A stretch of DNA of 64,000 nt from Gonocerus acuteangulatus. Its lineage: Eukaryota > Arthropoda > Insecta > Hemiptera > Coreidae. Where the stretch lies: positions 116,889,246 through 116,953,245 of the forward strand of contig OX328123.1 in the NCBI GenBank assembly GCA_946811695.1, written 5' to 3'. Position numbers and translations under genes: made by a program. This document shows positions 33,087 through 45,078 of this stretch, one piece after another. Positions within the stretch are counted from its first letter, which is position 1. The number at the start of each line of letters is the position of its first letter. The notes under the pieces were generated by a model. That model made no database searches, had not been told where the DNA came from, and saw only the letters and a program-made list of their open reading frames with translations.

Positions 33087-33919
33087 TGTAATGATATTTT
33101 ACATTACATATTTAAAAGTTTTAAATTCGAATAACCGTTAAAGGTAAAAAAAGGCGGGTAAAGACGAATACAAGGTTTGCGGAAAATAAAAAACAAATAA
33201 ATTTTTCTTATATTAATTTTCATAAAAAATTAAAAGTTTTAAATTAAAAAACTAACACAGAAAATTCTGAAAATCCAAAAAAGCTCATTGATATGTTGGA
33301 TTCGTTGCTGGGATAAGCAAATATTATTTGTTATATTTGTCTAGCAGTCGATACAGGTAGCATTGGAGACCGGTATGACGCTCCCGCCAAGAAACAACGC
33401 CATTCCGAATGCAGCTCTAGTACAGTCGGTTAAAAGCAGTCACATTTAGTGCAGTTTAAAAGAAACAACGCATTCCGAATGCTGCTCTAGTTCAGTGTAC
33501 AGCTAGTCTCATATGTCAGTCTGTTAAAAGCAATTCTATTTACAAGAATATACAATCTCATCTCTATAGTTCAGTTTACAAGAAGATACAGTCTCATAAG
33601 TGCAGTTCAGTGAAAAGAAGATACAGTTTTAAAGAAGATCCTCCATATGCAGTTAATACCGAGCTGGCTTTATATCAGGTAATGCTTGTTTGTCCTATTT
33701 CTGAATGTAACTTATCTATGAGTTTTTTCTTCTTTTGTTTTGGTTCTTTATTATTTAAAATTATCTTTGTTTTACATTACTGGACTCGAACCCGACCCCT
33801 GAGATAAAGAGTTTTTAAAATTAAATATTATAAAATTTTTATTATATTGTCTCCTAACGTAGAGGCGTACGTAAATAAACTTATTAAAAATATTTCTTTT
33901 TATTTTTTATATTATAACA
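33087..33919 (+). repeat. 5' LTR (833 bp)
   Basis: About 74 bp longer than the 3' LTR because a stretch around GAAACAACGC and ATTCCGAATGC is tandemly duplicated near 33391-33500. It contains GAACCCGACCCCTGAGATAA near the 3' side, as does the other LTR. Confidence 0.88.
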
Positions 33920-33969
33920 TTTTGGCGTCCAACTTGTTGGCTAAGTAAAGTAATAATAAATAAATTAAA

Positions 33970-35148
33970 ATGTCGGAAAGTAGTATTTTAAATATTTCGA
34001 ATGGAAGCCAGAACGCGTCTGGTGATGACGTCATCCAATGCGAGGAAGTCGAATTCTTGGAAACGGCCGATGTTGCTAGTGGCGAGTTCCTACAACCAAT
34101 GTCTAATACTATGGAACCAATGGCTAATACTATGGGCGAGGTCCTGCAAATGTTACTCAGCCAAAATAGCCAATTAAAAACAGAACTATGCAACCAAAAT
34201 AACGAATTAAAAACAGAACTACGCAACTAAATTAGAACATCATTCGATAACTTTGAAAAGAAAATATCTAAAAATATAGACATTAACATCGAGTTGCTAA
34301 AACAAGGTATAAATGGGCATGATAAAAAATCAGACAATTTTATTAATGATGTAGATCAAAAACAAAAAATAAACACAACAAATATTGCTGATATAAAAAA
34401 TGACTGTTTTAAACATGAAGAAAACATTTCCAAAATAGTGCAGATATGCAATGATAAATGTGATGACATTCTTAATAAAAATAATGAGAAAAATGATGAA
34501 AATTTAATTGAATGTAATGATAATTTAAGTGAATTAATAAAAAATAATTTGAATTATGATTGTAGTATTAATGATAAAAAATTTGAAGAAAATAAAATAT
34601 TTGTTGAAACTAAAGATGAAAGTGAGTATGTTTGTTTAGTGAATGAAGATGGTAAAAGTAAAGAAATATTGAGTAATTTGAATAATAAAAATGAGAAAAT
34701 AAGTCAAATAATTAAAAATAAAATAACTAATGATAATTTAAAAAATAAAATAAGTACAGACGTTATGGAGAAGATTTTGAAACAAAATAACATTAAAAAA
34801 TTAGTTGATGATCCTACAATTAATCTTAAAATAATGAGTTATAATAATAATAATGGTAATAATCAAAATAATATAATGAATAAAAATGTTAACAACAGTA
34901 ATCATCTGAAAAATTTGGACATAAAATTTGGAAATAAAGTAAAAGTTCTTCTTGAGTATCAATGTCAAAATAAGATAGAACAAATTGCAAAATTAAATCG
35001 GCCACCACGTAAGAGAATAAAACAAATCCTTAGGAATAATTCGGACAGATGCAAAAAGATTTTAATGATAAATAGTGGATCCAGGACAATTTTTAAATGT
35101 AGTACTAGTTTAGAATTTATATCTGTTACAAAAATTAGTTTAGTATAA
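33970..35148 (+). pseudogene. Gag-like protein of the LTR element, one in-frame stop
   Basis: A 393-codon frame starting at ATG 33970 and broken only by TAA at 34228-34230. The N-terminal part (MSESSILNISNGSQ) is acidic, followed by coiled-coil-like heptads (SQNSQLKTELCNQNNELKTE) continuing past the stop. The middle is very rich in Asn, Asp and Lys with almost no sequence complexity; the C-terminal 50 residues are basic (RPPRKRIKQILR). A capsid fold or zinc knuckle is not evident. By place (directly after the primer site) and coiled coil it is most likely a gag derivative; most of the low-complexity part could be drifted sequence. AT-rich codon use. Confidence 0.55.
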
Positions 35149-35456
35149 GATTTAATTGATAATAATAATACGTAAAAATTTATCATAAATTTAAAAATCA
35201 TATTAGTTTAGGATAAGATAGTTTTGATAATGATAATGTTTAAAAAATGAACAATAAAAAATGATAATTTAAATTGAGAAATGAAAATGAATAAAAATTA
35301 TGTAACAAAATAAGTTATTGAAAATTTAAAGAATTAATAACAGGCTGACCAATAGTTCTAATCCCGATAACCAAATTTAAATTTTGAATTCTATTTTATT
35401 TTAATACCGAGCATAGATCATTTTTTTTATTATTTTTTTTTTGACAGAAGTGCAAA

Positions 35457-36211
35457 TGTAATGATATTTTACATTACATATTTAAAAGTTTTAAATTCGA
35501 ATAACCGTTAAAGGTAAAAAATGCGGGTAAAGACGAATACGAGGTTTGAGGAAAATAAAAAACAAATAATTTTTTCTTTTTATTAACTTTCATCGAAGAT
35601 TAAAAGTTATAAATTAAAAAACTAACACAGAAAATTCTGAAAATCCAAAAAAGCTCATTTATATGTTGGATTCGTTGCTGGGATAAGCAAATATTATTTG
35701 TTATATTTGTCTAGCAGTCTATACAGGTAGCATTGGAGACCGGTATGACGCTCCCGCCAAGAAACAACGCCATTCCTGATGCAGCTCTAGATCAGTGTAC
35801 AGCTGGTCTCATATGTCAGTCTGTTAAAAGCAATTCTATTTACAAGAATATACAATCTCATCTCTATAGTTCAGTTTTCAAGAAGATACAGTCTCATAAG
35901 TGCAGTTCAGTGAAAAGAAGATACAGTTTTAAAGAAGATCCTCCATATGCAGTTAATACCGAGCTGGCTTTATATCAGGTAATGTTTGTTTGTCCTATTT
36001 CTGAGTGTAACTTATCTATGAGTTTTTTCTTCTTTTGTTTTGGTTCTTTATTATTTAAAATTATCTTTGTTTTAATTTACTGGACTCGAACCCGACCCCT
36101 GAGATAAAGAGATTTAAAATTAAATATTATAAAATTTTTATTATATTGGCTCCTAACGTAGAGGCGTACGCAAATAAATTTATTAAAAATAAAACAATTT
36201 ATTTATATTAT

Positions 36212-36215
<4 letters not shown>
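35457..36215 (+). repeat. 3' LTR (759 bp)
   Basis: Nearly identical to the 5' LTR apart from the missing 74-bp duplication and scattered single-base changes. Preceded by GACAGAAGTGCAAA, a weak purine-rich tract. Confidence 0.88.

Positions 36216-36272
<57 letters not shown>
36216..36272. repeat. (AT)n microsatellite
   Basis: Continuation of the TA tract that the LTR element entered. Confidence 0.95.
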
Positions 36273-36277
<5 letters not shown>

Positions 36278-36903
36278 CTGTTCGCTCTCGAAGACGATTT
36301 TGTGGGGTCCATTTAAAAAATGACATTTTCAATAAAATTGTGTAAAATTTGATGCCAGTTGCAAACGGTAGGCATTTCTGCGCTCCTTGGTAGTGTTAAG
36401 ATATAAAAAAATATAGCCTATATCAGTTCAGGTGGGAAAAAGAATTTATGTTTACAATTTCATAACAATCAGTTCAGTAGTTAACAATAGTTCCAAAGGA
36501 AGTAGTAGGAGCAGCAACTTCCTCGGCATGCTTCAAATTCAGAGTTAGCATTGGTCAAGGAGGGTCTGTACACTTCATGCAGTTTATATATACCACCGAG
36601 GCTCGTAGCAACATTTTATAAATTTTGTTGTAATTAGTGTTTAGCTCCTTCACTAGAGAGCTTGTGTAACCTACTTTGGAATATTCAAGTCTAAGAGGAT
36701 TCTTGCAAAAAATACTTATCCATTTCTATCATAAAAATGTAAGTTATTTATTGATGACGTTTTGCCTCATAATATTTTTTGTATTAAGTCTTTTTAGATG
36801 GAAATCATTTGACAAAGTAGCTATTAAAATAAGAAACGTGGTGTAGCTTCTGAAATTGATTTATCTGAACCCTAAAATTTTTAGCATGCATTTTAATTTA
36901 CAC
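36273..36903. other. Intergenic, no gene seen
   Basis: No recognisable family. Confidence 0.45.
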
Positions 36904-38112
36904 TACCAGGTTGTTGTACCTCTGACCAGGACTAGTTGTTGTACCTTTGACCAGGTCAAAGGTACAACACACCTGAGTAATTTTTACATAATTCAACTGT
37001 TGTGTTCTTCTGCTACAAATTTTTAACAAATATTTAATATTGGTTGCTTCAATTGTTCAAGGAATTTAAAAAATAATAAATGAAATAAGTTCAAACTGAC
37101 TTTATCAATCCTCAGTGTAGCAGTTGAAACCTATCCACCCCTTATTGTTCCACTTGAAGTTGTAAGACCTCATCGAAAAGCTCAGGCAAGAAAAATTTCA
37201 AATAGAGGCCGGCCTAAAGGGAAACCTCGTATCCTGACAAATATTCCTAAACAGCTAATTATTGAAGGTAAAAAAAAAAAACGAAAGCACCACCCTAAAC
37301 GTAAGGCACCTCATACAAATACACCCCTTCCTAAAAAAAAAGTGGTAAATAAATAGAAAATTATTCTAATGACAGTTCAGATTCTGATACTGACACCAAA
37401 GGTTCTTCAGGAGAAAGTGACGTTGATTCGTCTGATAAATGTCGTGAGTTATGTCAATTACCAGCAACAATTTGGGAAAAGGAAATTTTATACTTGTTAA
37501 AAATAAAAGTAAAAAGACTATATCATATTTAGTCACAGAGATCTGTGGTATTACATGTCCAATGTTTAAGATCCAATATTTGAAAAAACATACTTTAAGT
37601 GACAAGTTTACGAGAGAAAATGAAAATTTGTATGATGTTGATGTTGAAGACATTGTGGCTAAACTTCCATACCCTGCTATTGCTAGTGGATCTGCTTGAC
37701 AGTTATAACGTTTATCGATTCCACTGGATTTTTCAGCATATTAAGCATAACATAATATCAATAATGACTTTTTTATTATGCTTACATTCTTGTCCTGTAT
37801 TTATTAAACTTACAATTAATTACAATATTACTGAATACAATTTTCTTATACACTGCTGTGTTGTTTTACGGGGTCAGAGGTACAACACCCCATGGTCAAA
37901 GGTACAACTACATATTGTACCTTTGACCACTGTACGATTATTTTTTTAAAAATTAATAAAAAATATTACATGTAAAGCTAGGACCTTGAAAAAAATAAAT
38001 ATGATAAGCAAAAGAATAATAATTACAATGAAATAAAAAAAATGAATTTAGCTTTAATAATCAAGCTAAAAAAAATTCAATTTTGCAAAATGGTCAAAGG
38101 TACAACACCTTC

Positions 38113-38115
<3 letters not shown>
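36904..38115 (+). mobile_element. pogo/Tigger-like transposon remnant with repeated end motifs
   Basis: The word GGTCAAAGGTACAAC or its complement occurs seven times at the two ends: near 36911, 36935 and 36953 on the left and 37873, 37892, 37912 and 38094 on the right, some with one mismatch. They flank a decayed transposase C-terminus (37150-37699). Clustered terminal and subterminal copies look like transposase-binding sites. Exact ends and TA target are obscured by the following TA tract. Confidence 0.65.
37150..37699 (+). pseudogene. pogo/Tigger-like transposase C-terminal remnant
   Basis: The first frame gives VRPHRKAQARKISNRGRPKG then KPRILTNIPKQL and a Lys-rich stretch ending at a TAG; this matches the KxRILTDTP segment after the DDE domain of Tigger/jerky-type transposases. 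After an acidic Ser/Asp-rich stretch in another frame, a third frame encodes GKGNFILVKNKSKKTISYLV and DVDVEDIVAKLPYPA, the usual final domain of these proteins. The DNA-binding and catalytic regions are missing and at least two frameshifts are present. Confidence 0.65.
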
Positions 38116-38163
<48 letters not shown>

Positions 38164-38293
38164 AATGACCAATATTTTAGTGATTAATACGGCCTCATCG
38201 GCGCCTGTGAGTTGCGTCATAATATTAACTACATAAGCGAGTTTCTTCTGTATGAAGGAAAACAGAGAACGTGCTAAATTATATTGTAATGAA

Positions 38294-38353
<60 letters not shown>

Positions 38354-38514
38354 TATAATAAAATTCCAACGGATCGCTGATATTCATTCGGTCATTATTG
38401 CAATAGTACCCAAAACAATGACTGTTAGAATTTGTGTCTGTTTGTCTGTGCACGCTAATCTCAGTAACGTCTTATCTGATTTAGTTGCGGTTTTCACTAA
38501 TATATCGTGGAAAG

Positions 38515-38557
<43 letters not shown>
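38116..38557. repeat. Three (AT)n microsatellites
   Basis: Tracts at 38116-38160, 38298-38351 and 38517-38557 with about 150 bp of unique sequence between each. Confidence 0.95.
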
Positions 38558-38559
<2 letters not shown>

Positions 38560-40912
38560 AATGGTGGTTATTTCCGGTGTCAACTAGTTAGGATCGATAA
38601 AGAGTTGAAGACATTTTTTTCAAACATTTTGTCATGAGTGCAACATTGATATGTACTTACTTTCCTTCGGAGGAAAGTGCTAAAATATTTTACTGTTCCA
38701 CTGAATCTACGGTTACTGCCGTAATTGAGTGTTTTATGGTATTTTTAGAGACAGTGGAAAAAAGAAATCGTTTCTCAACTTGGACTGGTTTACTCAAGAT
38801 TTTTTCTGAGATTAGGTTAAGTATCAAGAGACCAATTATAAAAAGAAAATAAGCCTCCACTTTATTATGATCAGAAGCGGCGTAACTGTAAATAATTAAG
38901 AATGGTTTATATGACGATTTTCATGCCTGGCAGAGACGTCTATTATTCTCTCCCAAAAAAGTTTACGTTTTAGAGCACATTATCCTGTGTAAATGAGTTT
39001 TGAAAAGATACATTTTTGGTGTGGGGAGACAGTGTACACCACAGTGATATAAAAGATTTCATGAAATTAATTCTAAATTATTTATAATTATTGCTCTCCA
39101 GATTCTAATGAAATGGTAGCATAATTCATTTTAATCGCGGCTAACCTAACCTCAGAAAAGGCCGTCAAGTACTAAATGAACATAATTGCTTAAATCATAA
39201 AGAGACCTCTCTAAATGTAAACAAGAATGCTTTAAGCATGTCAGAAGGTGTTCTGACTATGAAAAAAAAAAACATCTTGTTCTCTGAAAGGTTACTCAAG
39301 ACAGAGAAGAGCACTTTTAAGAGAGTCGAGTTACAACAACAAAGAGACAGCTTTTCAAAGTGGAATCTGAGAAGGCTTATGGGAATGACTTTCTCATTTT
39401 CTCATTGACATTCCTTATAATGAAGTCGCAATCCCTGAACATATAAATTCTCTCTGAAAACAAATATTCCTGCAATTCATCATTTTTACATTTAATTAAA
39501 CAAAATACCGACTCGAAGGATCTGCGTCATCATAGCGCGTTCCCTTTCATACCCCATTAGTAAAGGAATAGAAGCAATTATTTGTAGGTATTGATCTTTC
39601 GTGAAAAATATGAATTAAAATCTCAAAGGGAAGGATCACCGAGGTACAAGAGGAAACTGGAAGTATTCTAAACTGAAATTCTTTTTTTATTTTTTTTGCC
39701 TGTGTGTGTCTGTTAAGGCGATACGCGCCGCAGTTTTTAGTTTTTTTCAAACGAAACCTGGTTATAGAATTTCCTTGGCAAACAATTGAAAAAGTTCGTT
39801 AACCACCAAAATCGCTCAGCCTTGAGATGGGTTTACTCCATATCCAAAATAATAATTTGCTGTAATTTTAGGTACATTTTATCGAATCTTGTTACTCGGC
39901 GTGGTCATAGCAAGAAAAAAATGTACACATTGATTGAATTGAATTATAACGGCAATCCGGCTAGGGCATGGCTTGTTGTTTCTACCACTAGAAGCGCTGA
40001 ACATGAGCGCATTATCGAGATTCCTGTGTACATTGATATCTCTTATTTATTTTTTCTTTTAACTTTAAATATTTTTTGCATTTCTTTTCATTGGCGAAGG
40101 GATCACATAAACTATACATTCAAAGCAATTCATCGCTGAAGTGCAGCATCATTCAATAAATAATAATTTCCATTAGGCTTGTAAATTCTATATTTAGATA
40201 TTTTACAGACTCCATTTATTTTAAACGAAAGATAATGTTCTCTTACGGCTCTGAAGAGATGCAAGCGCGTACTGGTTAAATTGAGAACATTTTTTGACAA
40301 TTCTTATTTTTCACCAATCACAATGGTGTTATGAGTTCGCATTTTACTTAAAGAGTTATACCTATCTGTGCATAGACGAAGGGACATAAAATACAAATGT
40401 AATGTGAGTAAAATATATATTAAGCTGCATTTGTTAACAAGACAAACACGGACGGTCACTGGAGTAATTACTTTAAAAGAGTTGGAGAGAGAGAGAGAGA
40501 TACATGCCTCACCTTGCCTTTATTTGAAGCCCTCTTAATGGCCCTGAGAGGTTTGCGGATATCCAGCCAACTAGGAAATGGCTTTCTGAAGTGCCGGTAC
40601 GAAGGATTATCTTCCAGGAGAGAGGGGAGTCGACAAACCCGAAACGGACCCACTGAATATAAAGCACCAAGAAAATCCATAGCCTCTAAATGTTTGAAAA
40701 CAGAGGCAAAAAGTCGGACAGTTTAGATCTTCTTCCTTTTTCTGCCAGGTCCCATGGGCCTCTCATCCAACCCTCCCGATCCACTATATATCACTCAGGA
40801 TTGGAGTCCAATATCAATGCCAGCTCAAACACACATCCCTGGTAATCTTTCATCTTAAGTGATAAACGTAGAGGAATTTATATGAGTATAAATATATGTA
40901 TATGTATACATA
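38558..40912. other. Intergenic, no gene seen
   Basis: Short repeat at 38585-38630 shared with 19755-19800. A (GA)n stretch at 40486-40500. Open frames here (for example 39786-40139 and 40514-40726) show no family motif. Confidence 0.45.
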
Positions 40913-41053
40913 TAGAGCCCGGAAATTAGGCATTTATTTTTGCTTAAAATAGGCAGGCAAAAAGGCACTTGAAATACAGAAAATAGGCAGTACTGTAATT
41001 AAAATAGGCATTTATTAGGAGTGAAGGCAAAGAGGAATCTTACTCATTATTAA

Positions 41054-41977
41054 CATGATGAAGCTGTTACGAATCTCACAACGTGGGGTCTTAAAAGACC
41101 CCATCTAGTCTTTCGTAATTCTTTTACAAATTTGGTGTTAGGTTTCTGAAATGGTATTTTAAGATAACCACCATGCATAATATAACAATTTATAACCGAA
41201 TAATCTTATTTAATTGTAAAATGGGGGAGTGGGAAATGAAACATCAAAATACCACAAATTTAGAAATAAGGTTATTTGAATATTTCTCCTCTCAATATCA
41301 ACATTAAATATAACATTTTATTCTATAATATTTTGTCTTTATTACTGCTAGAATAAAAAAATACTGTAATATGAAAAATTGATTTAAAAGGGGGAAAAAT
41401 ATAGTGACTTGAATGTAAGCACATTATAATGATCAAAAAAAGAAAAATATTGATATTCATTTATACACTTTTCAAATATTCTTTGTCTGTGTTCAGAAGA
41501 CAGACTCTTACTACATTTTGCACTAAGTGTTACAGCTTTCCTGTCTTTTTTACGATCAAAAATACTGCATAGTATATATGGCCATCCTCTTTTTCACTCG
41601 TATCACATACTTCACCAATTTTACTGTCTTCGCTATCCAAAACGTCTCCAAACTCTCTGCTTTTCTCTTCTACAATTTGCCAAAGCAACTCATTGCGAAT
41701 TTCATATTCAGTGCAAAATAATTTATCGTTAGACATCGTTAGACATTCGATAAATAAAAATATGACATAAACCACAACGTGGGGTCGCCCGTGACCCAAA
41801 GGCTTTATATACGTTCACAGGGATAGGAACGAGAAAAGCCTGACTCCATTATGATCACATTGTGAGGGCAGAAAGATACAGGATCGGACACGTTTAACAG
41901 GTGGAATGTGTAGGAGATAACAAATATTTTCAGAAGAACTCAGGGGTCACGGGTGACCCCACGTTGTGATTCAAGGG
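41054..41977. mobile_element. piggyBac-like element nested in the hAT copy
   Basis: Flanked by TTAA at 41050-41053 and 41978-41981; copy 1 of the hAT element shows the empty site. The right end inverted reads CCCTTGAATCACAACGTGGG; the left end has GAATCTCACAACGTGGGGTC but is preceded by about 18 foreign bases instead of CCCTT. A third CACAACGTGGGGTC lies at 41772, so a smaller MITE may be nested inside. Confidence 0.75.
41530..41736 (-). pseudogene. Possible piggyBac transposase N-terminal remnant
   Basis: The minus strand encodes MSNDKLFCTEYEIRNELLWQ followed by an acidic stretch (DSEDSKIGEVCDTSEKEDG), then ends. Acidic N-termini occur in piggyBac transposases and the frame lies inside a piggyBac-like element, but no catalytic region is present and similarity is weak. 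Confidence 0.3.
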
Positions 41978-42682
41978 TTAATGAAAATATGTATTTTAAA
42001 TACTCATTCATTTTTTTATTACCAATTTATCACAGAATTAGTGTACTTACTCTTACTTTCCCTTACAAGCAGCAACAAGATACTTTTTCAAAGTATCAAA
42101 TGTCATAGACCTTCTCAGAAAAAAAATGTTTTTCATCATGGAAATACTTTCTCTGCATTATCTTATCATTTCGAAATCCGAAATCCTAGGTAATCACGGA
42201 TTGTCACAGCGAAAGGGGTGTCAGGAAGGAGAAGTGACGTACTTCCCTCATCCTCTCGTATTTTCCTGCTATTCATTATGCTCGAGCATTCCTTCTACTA
42301 AGGAAGGTTCTGTTATTTTTAAACCTTCAATTCCATCCATGGGTTGAGAAAATAAGCTTTCGAATAGATATTTGTGACGGCAATATGTAATTTAATTTGT
42401 GCAACCTTTTTTGTTTTCGATTAACGGTGCTTTTTAAAATGTTTAAATCGCAGAAAAAATTGCATAACGAGCAAAAAAGGCAAAAAAACACAACGGAAGC
42501 CAAAATATGCAAAAAAGTCAAAATAAAAATTGTCTCTACACTTCCTAAATGCACGAAAATATATTTATTCCTATCTGATTCTTCAATATATCCATTCAGA
42601 TAAAAAAGGCATTTTGCCTAACTTCCGGGCCCTATATATATATACATATATACACACACACAAACACACAAACACGAATATA

Positions 42683-42684
<2 letters not shown>

Positions 42685-42747
<63 letters not shown>
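42685..42747. repeat. (AT)n microsatellite
   Basis: About 30 AT units just after the hAT copy. Confidence 0.97.
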
Positions 42748-42751
<4 letters not shown>

Positions 42752-43800
42752 TAACATTATTTATTTGCCGGTGTTTCGGGCAATCTGATTGGCCAACCCG
42801 ATAAGGTCCAATTTATCCTGCTCAGAGCAGTAAGATGTCAGCCTAGATAGTTTAAATTTTCAGCTAGGGTTGAAATTTGGTGGTATTATTACGTTATTGA
42901 ACCTCTTTCTCTACCGTCGACGCTTCAGCAGTCCAGAAGCGGCAGGGCCCTGTTTCACCGTTGACTTCTGTAGAACTCAAAGAATGACGGCCATCACTTA
43001 CCTATGACTTGTCCAGCAGTGGAGGTCGCATATCTTACTCATTATTTGTATTTTCATTTCTCGACTTTAGTTATCTAGCGTATCTGTACATGTAGTAAAG
43101 CGTACATAAAAAAATAAGTTTTTAAGTACACTGGTGTTGTTCCTAAATTTACGGATCAAAATGTAGGATCAATGCATATTTCGTTATCCAGCAGAATACA
43201 TCCCTCCGGAACAATGTCTTACAAGGAAAATTCGCGAGAAAAAAACTCAATGCACTCACGGATTCTTGTTTGTAGGAACTTTTTTTAAATTCTGTGGCGT
43301 AGGGAAATGAATGAAAAAATCTTCAAAGAGATACCGGTAACCGTATTCGAGAAAAGTGGATAAAACTAGTTTTTCTAACTACTTTTATTTTGGATATAAA
43401 GAAACGATTGATTCAGTTCAAAATTGTTCCAGACGTCCGATATTCATCCTAACGAAGATATAAGTTTGGTAGCGTTCAGAGTTACGGAAGTACTGGAAAA
43501 AAAAGTTGTATTAACTGTCATGAAACGTTATTGTATCTAGGTATGTTTTATTAATATCTCGAAACTGGTTGGGAAATCGTATTAAATGTAAAATATCTAT
43601 TGGAAAGCATATTAAATTTCCTACAAGTGCGGTTCTCGCGAACGATCAGGGCAAGCATTAACTGTTTCAATTGTAAGCGCTCCAAATGATTAATAGGGAT
43701 AAGAAGGAAAACGCCCAATGATGACGCAGTTCTATCGAATCGGACTTTTTAGGATTATTTAGGCTTTTTCTCGACATATTTAGCACCGGGTTAGTCTTTC
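42748..43800. repeat. Dispersed-family copy and unique sequence
   Basis: From about 43270 the sequence matches the dispersed family (GGGAAATGAATGAAAAAATC, CCGTATTCGAGAAAAGTGGA) and closes near 43745 with GATGACGCAGTTCTATCGAATCGG. No gene. Confidence 0.6.
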
Positions 43801-43813
43801 GTTCCTAACTCAG

Positions 43814-43818
<5 letters not shown>

Positions 43819-43889
<71 letters not shown>

Positions 43890-43922
43890 GGTGCATCTAC
43901 TGCTATGGTCATTAGTATCATT
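43819..43922 (-). mobile_element. Tail-only retroposon with 69-base A tail
   Basis: On the minus strand: ACTAATGACC ... GTAGATGCACCGT followed by about 69 A. The loop and 3' arm match the hairpin tail family; the 5' arm is mutated (GATAC in place of a CGGTGC partner). Perfect 13-bp flanking repeat TAACTCAGATATT at 43806-43818 and 43923-43935. Confidence 0.7.
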
Positions 43923-43935
43923 TAACTCAGATATT

Positions 43936-45078
43936 GTTTGTATTTAAATAATATAATTAGCATGAATCTTCTATATGATTTTATTCTTTATTGCTCATCA
44001 TTACAAATACCATTATTTTTTCTTTACTGCTTATGTCAAAGAGAAAAATAAAGAAGAAAGAAAGAAACTAAATTCAAATTGCATTCTGAAGTGGTGCCCT
44101 TTAGGGAAGATATCTTTTCAGAATTTGAAGGATTTTCCAATAAGAAGAAGCAACCCTTTCTAGGCCGCATTCCACGTTCTCCCTATGAAAAAAGGAAAGC
44201 CAAGAAAACCGCCCTCGGCTAAATCTTTTCTAAAACCATCATACCTTCTTCATACCAGTGAATCCTCTCTACTTCTCTGTGGGCAAAATAATTTTTATTT
44301 ATTTATTTTTCGTCGATTACCCACATCTCGAATGAATTGTCTGCCCACCTTTATCCTGCATAGGGATTCTGGTGAGATGGATACCATAGATGTCCCGATG
44401 TTAACAGGAAACCCATCGTGGTAACACATAATTCCATGACAATTGGAAGGTTTTAATATATCAGTACAAAATCCACAGATTGGACGAATCTCTTCCATCT
44501 CATAATTCATTTCCAAAGATGGTTCCCGCCATTGCCGCAGCGGTTATGGGTAAAAGTTAGTTGGGAAGTACTACACCTGGCGGAGGTGTCATAACCCAGG
44601 AACCCTAGTTCCCAAATTACTACAATTCGCCACTTGTGACGAAGTGTTATCGTTCGCACCTGCAGCAAACGGCTACTTTTCGTCAGAGTTTGATCATTCG
44701 AGACGAAAGCTGTTTGGTATTATTTTGTGAGTATTATTTCTTCCAGGATTCCAAAAAATCAGGCAAGGGTCCAATATGAGTATTGGCATAGAATTTTAAA
44801 GAACGCAATAGATAGATTTAAATTTAAAATTCTAAATTGAATCTAATAAAAAAAAATATTAAAAAAAGTCTTCAAAACGAAACATAGAAGGTTAAATTTT
44901 TTAGATAAATCAACTAAACAGTTCTATTGTCATTTAACCCTTAAATGAGGTACTGCACTGAGATTTAAATTTAATATTTACGCAGCTCAGATTCCCAGTA
45001 TACTCTGGACACATATGTAGTATACTAATGACTGTCTACGCCGACTATTACCGAACAGACAGAGCATACGCAGTACAC
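43936..45078. other. Intergenic, no gene seen
   Basis: No recognisable family or gene. Confidence 0.45.

Larger units (their letters stand above)
33087..36215 (+). mobile_element. LTR retroelement with gag-like ORF and no pol
   Basis: Two direct LTRs (33087-33919, 35457-36215) start TGTAATGATATTTTAC and end ATAACA. Right after the 5' LTR, TTTTGGCGTCCAACTTGTTG resembles a tRNA primer-binding site of gypsy or BEL type. The interior is only about 1.5 kb and holds one gag-like frame; no protease, reverse transcriptase or integrase is seen. It must depend on an autonomous partner. The insertion lies within (AT)n, so the target duplication cannot be measured. Superfamily is uncertain. Confidence 0.85.
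40913..42634. mobile_element. hAT-type non-autonomous transposon, copy 2
   Basis: Ends TAGAGCCCGGAAATTAGGCA and TGCCTAACTTCCGGGCCCTA; the same AATAGGCA/AAAAGGCA words and inner sequence as copy 1 (for example AAATCCGAAATCCTAGGTAA at 42174 against 21684). The copy is longer because a piggyBac-like element is nested at 41054-41977. It sits in TA-rich sequence so the 8-bp duplication is only approximate. Confidence 0.82.

Noticed and set aside
33087..36215. An integrated retrovirus
   Set aside because: No pol or env-like sequence is present; it is better described as a non-autonomous LTR element.
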